A DNA stretch of 5,097 bases from Saprospiraceae bacterium. GTDB lineage: Bacteria > Bacteroidota > Bacteroidia > Chitinophagales > Saprospiraceae. Under the pieces are notes generated by a model. It ran no database searches and was not told where the DNA came from. It saw only the letters and a list, made by a program, of their open reading frames with translations. The number at the start of each line of letters is the position of its first letter. Position 1 is the stretch's first letter. The translations under genes and the position numbers were made by a program. The stretch covers positions 1 to 5,097 of the forward strand of contig JALVCY010000095.1 of NCBI GenBank assembly GCA_027009605.1, written 5' to 3'. Below, piece by piece: positions 1 through 5,097 of the stretch.

Positions 1-35
1 CGAAAAGTCCATTCCTCCAGAAATCAAAGCGATGA

Positions 36-124
36 ACAAAATTTTATTTGGTTTACCATAAGTCCCCATTTCCAAGGGGGATTTAGAGGGTTAAAACAAA
101 AGAGAAAACCAAATAAAATTTTGT
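36..124. repeat. 19-bp inverted repeat enclosing a C/G hairpin
   Basis: The arms 36-54 and 106-124 are perfect reverse complements over 19 bases (core AAACCAAATAAAATTTTG in the right arm). They enclose 51 bases. Inside, TCCCC at 63-67 pairs with GGGGA at 77-81 around a 9-base loop, followed by a purine-rich ATTTAGAGGG. Read on the minus strand, the enclosed part has the look of the C-rich palindromic repeats common between genes in Bacteroidota and cyanobacteria; that resemblance is from memory. It may be a small repeat inserted in the loop of an older palindrome, a miniature element, or a bidirectional terminator for a gene left of the window. Confidence 0.75.
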
Positions 125-195
125 GGGTTCAAGAACCAACCACCACACCTAACTTTTCGGAGCAAACTCACCGTTATACCGTTCATTGCCTTCGG

Positions 196-269
196 CTCTC
201 TAGGTTGAGACTCGTCCCGATTACTATCGTGGATTCGGACTTCGTAGTTGAGAGCTTCGCAGGTTGAGA
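196..269 (+). repeat. Degenerate 15-bp repeat, three copies
   Basis: Two adjacent 15-base units at 240-254 (CTTCGTAGTTGAGAG) and 255-269 (CTTCGCAGGTTGAGA) are joined head to tail. A third related unit, CTCTCTAGGTTGAGA, lies at 196-210. The same word family reappears at 361-375 (CTTCGCTAGTTGAAG). Whether these are decayed copies of one dispersed repeat cannot be settled from one window. Confidence 0.55.
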
Positions 270-332
270 TGATATGGGTGTTTGTTTGGGGTTTTACTCT
301 ACTCTTGGATATTTGGGATTCTGTTTGGTTTT

Positions 333-383
333 TAGTTGAAGAAGTTGATTCGCTCGCAAGCTTCGCTAGTTGAAGAAGTTGAT
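333..383 (+). repeat. Perfect 17-bp direct repeat, 34-bp period
   Basis: TAGTTGAAGAAGTTGAT occurs exactly at 333-349 and 367-383, separated by 17 bases that contain CGCTCGCAAGCTTCGC. Spacer and repeat have equal length, giving a 34-base period. It belongs to the same TTGA-containing word family as the 15-mers at 196-269. Confidence 0.8.
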
Positions 384-423
384 GCCTGCCAAGAAAGAAA
401 AGAATTCGCTTATATCTGTGGGA

Positions 424-442
424 GTAGTGAGTAGTGAGTAGT
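424..442 (+). repeat. 7-bp tandem repeat GTAGTGA
   Basis: GTAGTGA is repeated about 2.7 times without error over 424-442. It is a simple sequence tract with no evident function, of a kind that can vary in copy number by slippage. Confidence 0.7.
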
Positions 443-481
443 TCATCTGTAAAGGACAGGTCAGTCTAAAACAGGAAAAAC

Positions 482-497
482 CTAAACAGTTACAAAA
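482..497 (+). repeat. Solo copy of the MITE-like element's right end
   Basis: CTAAACAGTTACAAAA here is identical to 4568-4583, which spans the outer tip of the right inverted repeat of the element at 4003-4579 plus four bases of its A-rich flank. No partner end in the opposite orientation and no element body were found nearby, so this could be a remnant end or a separate short dispersed repeat. The A-rich tail lowers the information content, but the CTAAACAGTTAC core is specific. Confidence 0.6.
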
Positions 498-518
498 GGA
501 AACTAATAAGAGCGCAAA

Positions 519-551
519 TCATTACACCCAATTATCATTACACCCAATTAT
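519..551 (+). repeat. 16-bp tandem duplication
   Basis: CATTACACCCAATTAT is present twice, back to back and exact, at 520-535 and 536-551; the 16-base periodicity holds over 519-551. It ends 15 bases beyond the TGA stop of the leftward gene, so it lies in that gene's 3' untranslated region. It looks like a recent slippage or insertion-repair duplication. Confidence 0.85.
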
Positions 552-566
552 TCGGAGTAAACTCAA

Positions 567-3500
567 TCATTGAAGTTTTACAAATCGCAGTGATTGCACC
601 ATCGGTCGTCCCGTTATCTGAATAGCATAAATCCCTGCCGGCAGTTCATGTATCTCAAATTCAATTTCATTGCCTCCCCCATCGAGTAGCTTTCGCAAAG
701 TTTGTACAGTTTCTCCTTGAGCATTCACTATAGACAACTGAATTTCTTCTTCTTTTTCCGAAAGGATACGAGCCGTAATAAAATCGTCTGCAGGAATAGG
801 ATAAATCGACATCAATCGAACCCCCTGTACACCCAGTACAGACATTTGCCCCACTAACAACGGTGTAGGAGCCGTGCCGGATGCACAATCCATTTCAACA
901 ACATAGTTTCTCACAAGAGAACCGGGCACCATCTGCCAAGTTCCTGCCCAAAAATTAATCAAACCATAGTCTCTATCAGCATTATTTGCATAGCTTTTAT
1001 CAATGGTAACTGCTTCATTATTAGCCCATTGCCCCAAACCTTCTTGATTTGTATCATGATACCCGATAAAGACCATGTCATTACCAATATTTTCTTTAAC
1101 AAAGGTATTTTCAGCTTCTGAGTTAATGGTAGCTAAATAACCGCCTTCATGTTCAGCTTGTAATTTTGCGGTTTCCCAATCTAACGGATAAATAGACAAG
1201 AAATAATGATGATTTTCAAACGCTCCCATATAGGCAAAATCCGCTAACTCCGTAGGGCACGCACCGGCGCCATTACAAGATGTTTCTAAAATAAATCGAC
1301 GATGCACCCACTGATTATTCAGTCCCCATTTGCCATCCCAATGTTGCAGTACACCAAAGTCATTATCATCGGTATTCACAGCACACCAAGAGCAATTTGC
1401 ATAATTAGTATAACCCAAAGCTTCTCCACTTTCCCACTCAAGCTCCGTCTCTAGGATGGCATCATTTAAGCCCATAAATACCACTTCCGAAATATTACTC
1501 TGAATAAAATCATTTTCTGCCTGCGAGCCAATGGAAAGCATATCCCCTTCCAATCCGGCAGCCATCGCTTGAGCTTCTACCCAAGTCATTTGATTTTCCG
1601 AAAGGTAATAACTATGCCCATTAAACTCACCCAACTGAACAAAACCAGCTAGCGGCCCACAAGAGTTATTATTAATCGGTTGAAAATTAGCGACCAAGTT
1701 ATAATATCCACCAAACAGCTTTACTGTCGTCACACTATCACTCCCCAAAAATGGGTCTGACCAACCCACAAACTCATAGCCCGGCGCTGCAACTGCCTTT
1801 ACAGGAATATCAACTCCAGAAAAATAAATACCCGACCAAGGAAAATGGTCTTCTTCCAGATGGAGTGTGCTCCATTCTACCCGCCCCCCATTGACCGGAC
1901 TAGCAGAAATAGTGACATCTGTCAGACCGGTTATCTCATCATATCGCTGTACATAATGTGTGCGGACTACATCCGTACGACCATGAATAAAATTTTCAAC
2001 CTTTGCAAGGTCAGCTTCCCAATCATCAAAGCATTCTTGCCATTTACACTGGTGTTGTTGAACTTCAGGAGCATAATCATCTACAAACCTATCAAGTCTA
2101 TTTTGTTGACGATTGGCATCAAAGAGAATATTTAGTTGATCGGCAGTTCGATTAATAAATTGGGTACGCCAACTATCATTTTGGACTAACGCCCTAAAAG
2201 GTCTGGTTGACCATTCGGGGTTGGGCCAATTCCATCCTTGATCTACATATAAGCGAGACAAGGCATTGTCATAAAAACCACCGGAATTCCATAGTCCACC
2301 TTCATTATACAAAGAATAGGTAAAATCTAAATCATACACCAGCCATCTCCATTTGCCGTCTGCACTGTAATCACGATAGCGGCGATTATTATTGCCCGGC
2401 CAGTCATGATTATTAATATAAACATTCAAGATGACGTAATCCATATAACTTTCCACATCCATTATCTGAGAAAGGGAGTCAAAATTTGCGGGAAGATTCA
2501 TATTTTCGGTTGCAATAAAATCCATAAACTCATACCATTTATCGATCGTTCCTACTTTAACTTTATCCACATTTTTGATAAAGTCATATTCAGATGTAGA
2601 AAGCCCAAAATGCGTTTTGAAATATCGCTTATCCAACCGTTCCCTAATATTATAAATGCCCCTGTACTCTCCATTAAAATATCCAATTGCAGGACGATAA
2701 GCTTGCAATAGTAAATTGGGTTTTTGAATAATATCTCCAACATCCGACAAATCACCTACCAAACTAGACACAAAAGCATCCCTAAAATATAATTTATCCC
2801 AATCCTGACCCGAGTTCCTAATAATAAAACTTCCATATTTGTCAAAAGGCAAATCTTGGAAAATCGGATAGTCAAACAATTTCTCATTATTGTATTTCTT
2901 TGCTTTGAAAGCCAATGACTTATGCGGATATTCGGCACTTGCAGAGCCTTGAATCTCTACTTCTGCCGGCTGATCAAATGCTAAGCTTCCATCCTGCTCA
3001 AAAAGAGCTACCTGTGCAGGTCTTTCCCAATTTTCTTGGTAATTTACATAAATCCCTGTTGTAGGGTCATAAAAATCAAAGGGATCAAAAGCCGCAAATA
3101 CTACCGGAAAATGATGGCTCACGTTGATTAGATACATGTTTGTTGCCACTTTGCTTTTGCCCAATCCACCCCCCATGGCAATCGCTCGCACAGTCATCGA
3201 CGAATCTACTAAAATCGGGGCAACATACAATTGGGAAGCTTCAGTGGGCACACTCCCATCCGTAGTATAATAGATATTCACTCCGGGCTGAACAGACCAT
3301 AAACTCAAACTAAATGGCCCCATCGAAGCTGTGGTCTGTGAAAACAAAGGTGCATCCGCCGGTGGCAAATTACTTGTGTTGGGCGCATTGGGGGTCGGGA
3401 CACTGAAAAAAGTCCATTCGACATGATTATCTGAAATCCTACCTTTCGATATATCTTCTGCTTGATTACCGTAGGTTAAAGTGTCTATTGGATTCAAATT

Positions 3501-3875
3501 AAAATCATACAGACCTATTTGCTCCCCTCCACCGGACAACTTAGCATTCACATGCAATGCCCCCTGCGTCAAATCTTTATCAAACCAAAATAGTTTATAG
3601 CCGCCCGCCGGAATAATGGTTTCTGCTGAACCATAAGGAATTTGCCACAAATCCGGCTCCGACAAATCATCTGTCAAATACAAACCCGCCATGTCAATAT
3701 CCGTTGTCCCATAATTATAGATTTCTACCCAATCGTCAAACTCACCATTCTCATCAGCAACTGTAGTCCCGTTAGAGGCCATAAACTCATTAATAACAAG
3801 GTCTTGCGACAAAAGAGAAAGGGGCAAAAGGAAAAAAATATTTACCAAAAGTCTAAAGATGAGCGGATTATACAT
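567..3875 (-). CDS. Secreted CotH kinase-like protein with lamin-tail, two C-type-lectin-like domains and T9SS tail
   Basis: The gene is intact, with 1102 codons. The start is fixed by an in-frame TAA nine bases upstream (3882-3884); no Shine-Dalgarno is visible, as is usual in Bacteroidota. Visible domains in order: signal peptide about 1-24 (ending LLSQ); lamin-tail domain about 25-148 (LVINEFMASN, DDWVEIYN); chitobiase/hexosaminidase C-terminal-like domain about 174-242 (YYTTDGSVPT); CotH kinase-like domain about 255-605; InlB-type repeat about 653-733 (GYEFVGWS); C-type-lectin-like domains about 745-867 and 881-997; type A sorting domain about 1022-1102 (SIYPIPAD, LPAGIYAIQI, RFVKL). In the CotH part, YPHKS (K319) and YDLDF (D515, D517) match places where this family has its nucleotide and metal ligands, as does GEYRGIYNIRERLD (402-415) with a conserved family block. 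Bacillus CotH is a protein kinase of the spore coat; the substrate in Bacteroidota is unknown, so kinase activity is inference. The lectin-like domains lack clear EPN or QPD calcium/sugar motifs. Export is expected by Sec, then T9SS to the surface or medium. Confidence 0.95.
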   Translation of the reverse strand: MYNPLIFRLLVNIFFLLPLSLLSQDLVINEFMASNGTTVADENGEFDDWVEIYNYGTTDIDMAGLYLTDDLSEPDLWQIPYGSAETIIPAGGYKLFWFDKDLTQGALHVNAKLSGGGEQIGLYDFNLNPIDTLTYGNQAEDISKGRISDNHVEWTFFSVPTPNAPNTSNLPPADAPLFSQTTASMGPFSLSLWSVQPGVNIYYTTDGSVPTEASQLYVAPILVDSSMTVRAIAMGGGLGKSKVATNMYLINVSHHFPVVFAAFDPFDFYDPTTGIYVNYQENWERPAQVALFEQDGSLAFDQPAEVEIQGSASAEYPHKSLAFKAKKYNNEKLFDYPIFQDLPFDKYGSFIIRNSGQDWDKLYFRDAFVSSLVGDLSDVGDIIQKPNLLLQAYRPAIGYFNGEYRGIYNIRERLDKRYFKTHFGLSTSEYDFIKNVDKVKVGTIDKWYEFMDFIATENMNLPANFDSLSQIMDVESYMDYVILNVYINNHDWPGNNNRRYRDYSADGKWRWLVYDLDFTYSLYNEGGLWNSGGFYDNALSRLYVDQGWNWPNPEWSTRPFRALVQNDSWRTQFINRTADQLNILFDANRQQNRLDRFVDDYAPEVQQHQCKWQECFDDWEADLAKVENFIHGRTDVVRTHYVQRYDEITGLTDVTISASPVNGGRVEWSTLHLEEDHFPWSGIYFSGVDIPVKAVAAPGYEFVGWSDPFLGSDSVTTVKLFGGYYNLVANFQPINNNSCGPLAGFVQLGEFNGHSYYLSENQMTWVEAQAMAAGLEGDMLSIGSQAENDFIQSNISEVVFMGLNDAILETELEWESGEALGYTNYANCSWCAVNTDDNDFGVLQHWDGKWGLNNQWVHRRFILETSCNGAGACPTELADFAYMGAFENHHYFLSIYPLDWETAKLQAEHEGGYLATINSEAENTFVKENIGNDMVFIGYHDTNQEGLGQWANNEAVTIDKSYANNADRDYGLINFWAGTWQMVPGSLVRNYVVEMDCASGTAPTPLLVGQMSVLGVQGVRLMSIYPIPADDFITARILSEKEEEIQLSIVNAQGETVQTLRKLLDGGGNEIEFEIHELPAGIYAIQITGRPMVQSLRFVKLQ

Positions 3876-3994
3876 GGTTGATTATTTTAACAAAAAAGGG
3901 AGCGAGAAATAAGTGACCCAATCAGTCAAATACAACGGGGGAAATCATCCACGAAGATAACTTAAAACCGGAAATATTCCAACAAACATTGGCT
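3876..3994. other. Upstream region of the CotH gene
   Basis: This 119-base spacer lies between the CotH-protein start and the flank of the repeat element, and should hold the leftward promoter unless the element supplies it. On the minus strand the sequence GTTGTATTTGAC (around 3928-3939) is reminiscent of the Bacteroidota -7 box TAnnTTTG but is one base short, so no promoter is called. An in-frame TAA sits nine bases before the start codon. The 20 bases preceding ATG are A/T-rich. Confidence 0.35.
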
Positions 3995-4002
3995 AAAAAA
4001 AG
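3995..4002 (+). repeat. Left copy of candidate 8-bp target duplication
   Basis: AAAAAAAG immediately precedes the left inverted repeat and recurs exactly at 4580-4587, immediately after the right one. That is the position and length expected of a target-site duplication. The run of A makes chance identity more likely than for a complex 8-mer, although the shared terminal G and exact abutment on both sides favour a real duplication. Confidence 0.55.
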
Positions 4003-4078
4003 GTAACTATTTAGGTGCCCCTATTTTAAGCTACCGTACAAACACAAGTCGTATGATAAAAACCAATATTATAGACAG
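4003..4078 (+). repeat. Left terminal inverted repeat
   Basis: It starts GTAACTATTTAGGTGCCC, continues CTATTTT, then GCTACCGTAC and AACACAAGTCGTAT (4041-4054), and fades into an A/T-rich part up to about 4078. Each block has its counterpart in the same order on the complementary strand of the right end. It lies about 130 bases upstream of the CotH-protein start. Confidence 0.7.
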
Positions 4079-4114
4079 GTAGATTTTCATTGCTTTGCCA
4101 TTGGTTTTACTTTA

Positions 4115-4134
4115 CCGTTGGTTTTAACCAACGG
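4115..4134. repeat. Palindrome CCGTTGGTT-TT-AACCAACGG
   Basis: Perfect 9-base arms surround a central TT; as RNA or single strand it would fold as an 8-bp stem with a TTTA loop. It is preceded by TTGCTTTGCCA (4090-4100), which recurs at 4290-4300 ahead of the second palindrome pair. It has no counterpart in the second unit of the duplicated core. Confidence 0.85.
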
Positions 4135-4153
4135 ACAGAAAGCAAGCCTATAA

Positions 4154-4211
4154 GGGGCTTTAGCCCCATTGACTTGCCAAGAAAATACCAAAAAATGCGG
4201 CTAAAGCCGGC
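4154..4211. repeat. REP/BIME-like inverted palindrome pair, copy 1
   Basis: GGGGCTTTAGCCCC (4154-4167) is followed by ATT. TGCGGCTAAAGCCGGC (4196-4211) reads on the other strand as a GGCTTTAGCC palindrome followed by GCATT. The two thus form a head-to-head pair: 14 of 17 bases agree when one is reversed, and their 10-base cores are mutually complementary. Each can fold alone, with TTTA or TAAA loops, or the two can pair with each other. This is the arrangement of bacterial interspersed mosaic elements built from REP sequences, which are moved by RAYT (TnpA-REP) transposases; none is visible here. Confidence 0.75.
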
Positions 4212-4319
4212 TTTTAGCTAGGTTTTTGGTCGCAGCCAAATTTATTTAGCTGAAATAAGCTTGCACTCTATCTCCCAATGAATTTGAGCTTGCTTTGCCA
4301 ATCAGAAGCAAAACTACTA

Positions 4320-4376
4320 GGGGCTTTAGCCCCATTTGGTTACCCAAAAAAATAAAAAAATGCGGCTAAAGCCGGC
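4320..4376. repeat. REP/BIME-like inverted palindrome pair, copy 2
   Basis: GGGGCTTTAGCCCCATT (4320-4336) and TGCGGCTAAAGCCGGC (4361-4376) repeat copy 1 exactly in their palindromic parts, 165-166 bases further on and with almost the same internal spacing. The spacer between the palindromes differs in sequence but again ends in an A-rich run. Conserved palindromes with diverged spacers suggest that the hairpins, not the whole unit, are maintained, or that the pairs arrived separately. Confidence 0.75.
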
Positions 4377-4394
4377 CTCCCAATTAGTTTTTAT

Positions 4395-4414
4395 CCGTCA
4401 GCTAAAGCAGACGG
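4395..4414. repeat. Interrupted palindrome CCGTC...GACGG
   Basis: CCGTC (4395-4399) pairs with GACGG (4410-4414), then an A-A mismatch, then GC-TAAA-GC. It is the last of six palindromes in the element core and shares the TAAA loop word with the others. GCTAAAGCAGA recurs partly at 4420-4430 (GCTAAAGCAGA then TGCGATGC), a short direct repeat. Confidence 0.65.
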
Positions 4415-4492
4415 TAAAAGCTAAAGCAGATGCGATGCTTAACTTCAACATAAACAAAGCGGAAGTGTGAACAGCCTCCTACTATGCCCGAA

Positions 4493-4579
4493 CCGAGATA
4501 TAAAAATTTATTTTTATACGACTTGTGTTAGCATGGTAGCCTATTTAAGGCAAAAAATAGTGGGTAGCTAAACAGTTAC
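4493..4579 (-). repeat. Right terminal inverted repeat
   Basis: On the complementary strand it begins GTAACTGTTTAGCTACCC and includes CTATTTT, GCTACCATGC and AACACAAGTCGTAT (4516-4529 on the plus strand). Relative to the left arm it carries extra bases at 4541-4554, which create a local CTATTT/AAATAG hairpin (4541-4546 with 4555-4560). Its outer 12 bases also occur alone at 482-493. Confidence 0.7.
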
Positions 4580-4587
4580 AAAAAAAG
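4580..4587 (+). repeat. Right copy of candidate 8-bp target duplication
   Basis: AAAAAAAG directly abuts the right inverted repeat and is identical to 3995-4002 at the left end. See the left copy for the caveat on A-rich sequence. Confidence 0.55.
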
Positions 4588-4603
4588 AAAATTGAGCTTA
4601 TTA

Positions 4604-4636
4604 ACGAATTCTAAGCCCGCCCCTACGAATTCTTAA
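4604..4636 (+). repeat. Short direct repeat ACGAATTCT
   Basis: ACGAATTCTAA at 4604-4614 and ACGAATTCTTAA at 4625-4636 differ by a single inserted T and lie 21 bases apart, in the spacer between the element and the SH3 gene. No function is evident. Confidence 0.5.
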
Positions 4637-4673
4637 ACCCCAAGACAAACCCACCCAGCCCCCTGCATCTTTG

Positions 4674-4694
4674 CCTTGTCAGTTCGACAAAAGG
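4674..4694 (+). other. Small hairpin in the leader or promoter of the SH3 gene
   Basis: TTGTC (4676-4680) pairs with GACAA (4686-4690) around AGTTC, and the flanking CC and GG can extend the stem across a two-base bulge. It lies 40 bases before the start codon and is followed by GCGAAAGC (4699-4706), itself able to form a GAAA tetraloop. It lacks a T-run, so it is not a terminator of plus-strand transcription. A role in the leader of the SH3 gene is possible but unproven. Confidence 0.35.
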
Positions 4695-4734
4695 TTTTGC
4701 GAAAGCGAAACTATAAACTTTAAAACTAAAAGTC

Positions 4735-5097
4735 ATGAACGCAATTAATCTGAAATCAAAGAGCCCATTAATGATCTTGTCTTTTGCAGTTATCTTTTTT
4801 ACCATGCTTTTGGGGCAACCACTTCAAGCTAGACAAACTGTAGATATTTGCCAAACCGGAGATGTACTTTATGTATGGGCCAAGACCGGACTAAACCTAC
4901 GCCAAGAGCCCTCCATCCACTCTAAGAGACTAACCATCTTACTACCCGGCTCCGAAGTAAAAGTGTTGGGCTTTACACAAAAAAGATTTGCCATAAAGAC
5001 CTTACGCGCCACAGAAGATGAACAAAACCCATATATCATCAAAGGAAACTGGATATTGGTTCAGGTGGGTGATATCCAAGGCTTTGTTCTTGATACT
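4735..5097 (+). CDS. Exported SH3-domain protein, N-terminal part (runs off the window)
   Basis: An open frame of 121 codons continues past the window end without a stop. The start is bounded by an in-frame TAA at 4714-4716, and Met1 gives a proper signal peptide: a basic stretch (K7, K9), a hydrophobic core about 12-26 and a likely cleavage after PLQA near residue 32. Met13 would be a poorer start. No Shine-Dalgarno is seen. Residues about 46-120 resemble a bacterial SH3 domain: GLNLRQEPSIHSKRL (53-67), PGSEVKVL in the next strand, then GNWILVQVGDIQGFVLD, the usual W...V...G..G.V ending. A longer loop (FAIKTLRATEDEQNPYIIKG) lies before the last strands. Such domains bind peptidoglycan or peptides in envelope proteins; what follows downstream is unknown, so no enzyme role can be given. 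It is divergent from the CotH-protein gene, with the repeat element between them. Confidence 0.88.
   Translation, partial: MNAINLKSKSPLMILSFAVIFFTMLLGQPLQARQTVDICQTGDVLYVWAKTGLNLRQEPSIHSKRLTILLPGSEVKVLGFTQKRFAIKTLRATEDEQNPYIIKGNWILVQVGDIQGFVLDT

Larger units (their letters stand above)
1..566. other. Repeat-rich intergenic region downstream of the CotH gene
   Basis: No coding region is supportable here in either strand. The stretch is filled with short repeats, listed separately: an inverted repeat near the left edge, degenerate 15-mers containing AGGTTGAGA or TAGTTGA, a 7-bp tandem run, a lone copy of a transposon-end motif and a 16-bp duplication. A 15-base motif, TTCGGAGYAAACTCA, occurs at 156-170 and again at 551-565 with one difference. 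An 8-base match in inverted orientation (1-8 with 152-159) sits outside the 36-124 inverted repeat, and both arms lie 27 bases from it. No convincing rho-independent terminator for the leftward gene was found: there is no GC-rich hairpin followed by a T-run on the minus strand just below 567. Confidence 0.6.
4003..4579. mobile_element. MITE-like non-autonomous element, 577 bp
   Basis: The two ends are long imperfect inverted repeats: 4003-4020 pairs with 4562-4579 (15 of 18), and 4030-4054 pairs with 4516-4540 (22 of 25, including 14 uninterrupted bases AACACAAGTCGTAT). Between these blocks the right arm has about 14 extra bases (4541-4554). Both sides are flanked by AAAAAAAG. The interior has no reading frame that looks real and carries six short palindromes, four of them forming two inverted pairs. 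Inverted ends, a flanking duplication and no transposase fit a miniature element mobilised in trans. The mobilising family cannot be named from this window. The alternative is a large intergenic foldback structure of non-transposon origin. Confidence 0.7.

Noticed and set aside
884..1659. C-type-lectin-like domains as the variable target of a diversity-generating retroelement.
   Set aside because: DGR targets usually vary at the C-terminal end of the lectin fold beside a template repeat and a reverse transcriptase. Here the lectin-like domains are internal, and no template-like duplicate or reverse transcriptase is in the window.
1845..2711. Plus-strand open frames of about 100 codons opposite the CotH gene.
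   Set aside because: They lie antisense to a clearly recognisable protein, have no family resemblance, and their composition mirrors the complementary coding frame.
2552..2938. Minus-strand frames overlapping the CotH gene in another phase.
   Set aside because: These are out-of-frame shadows of the CotH domain with no recognisable motifs. The main frame is continuous and shows no frameshift.
3920..3945. Bacteroidota-type promoter for the CotH gene (TAnnTTTG box).
   Set aside because: GTATTTG is one base short of the consensus and no properly spaced TTG -33 element stands out in such AT-rich DNA.
4003..4579. CRISPR array, suggested by regularly placed palindromes.
   Set aside because: The repeat units are few, have unequal internal spacing and are in alternating orientation, with no uniform direct repeats and spacers.
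4695..4722. Promoter TTG ... TAAACTTT just upstream of the SH3 gene.
   Set aside because: The -7-like word has three instead of two bases between TA and TTT, lacks the final G and would leave an almost absent leader. The match is too weak.
4623..4805. Minus-strand 60-codon frame across the start of the SH3 gene.
   Set aside because: It overlaps the signal-peptide coding region of a well supported gene in antisense and has no family features.

Overview
The window looks like a piece of a Bacteroidota chromosome, plausibly from the Saprospiraceae or relatives. The evidence is a large secreted multidomain protein ending in a type IX secretion (T9SS, por) type A sorting domain, AT-rich DNA, starts without a Shine-Dalgarno sequence, and intergenic DNA full of short palindromic repeats. 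The lineage call is inference from family knowledge; no marker gene is present.

Layout: (1) 1-566 is non-coding and dense in short repeats. It holds a 19-bp inverted repeat around a C/G-rich hairpin, degenerate 15-17-bp direct repeats and a 16-bp tandem duplication that ends 15 bases before the stop codon of the next gene. (2) 567-3875, minus strand, is one intact gene of 1102 codons: signal peptide, lamin-tail domain, chitobiase-C-terminal-like domain, CotH kinase-like domain, InlB-type repeat domain, two C-type-lectin-like domains and the T9SS tail. (3) 3876-4734 is the intergenic space between this gene and the next, which are divergently transcribed. Most of it is an apparently undescribed 577-bp miniature-transposon-like element (4003-4579) with long imperfect terminal inverted repeats and an exact 8-bp flanking duplication. 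Its core carries two copies of a head-to-head palindrome pair resembling REP/BIME units. (4) 4735-5097, plus strand, is the 5' part of a gene for an exported bacterial SH3-domain protein, cut by the window end.

The two genes do not form an operon and no shared pathway is evident. Both products should leave the cytoplasm: the CotH/lectin protein across the outer membrane by T9SS, the SH3 protein to the periplasm or envelope. The most novel feature is the non-coding element between them, which lies upstream of both genes and could affect the expression of either.
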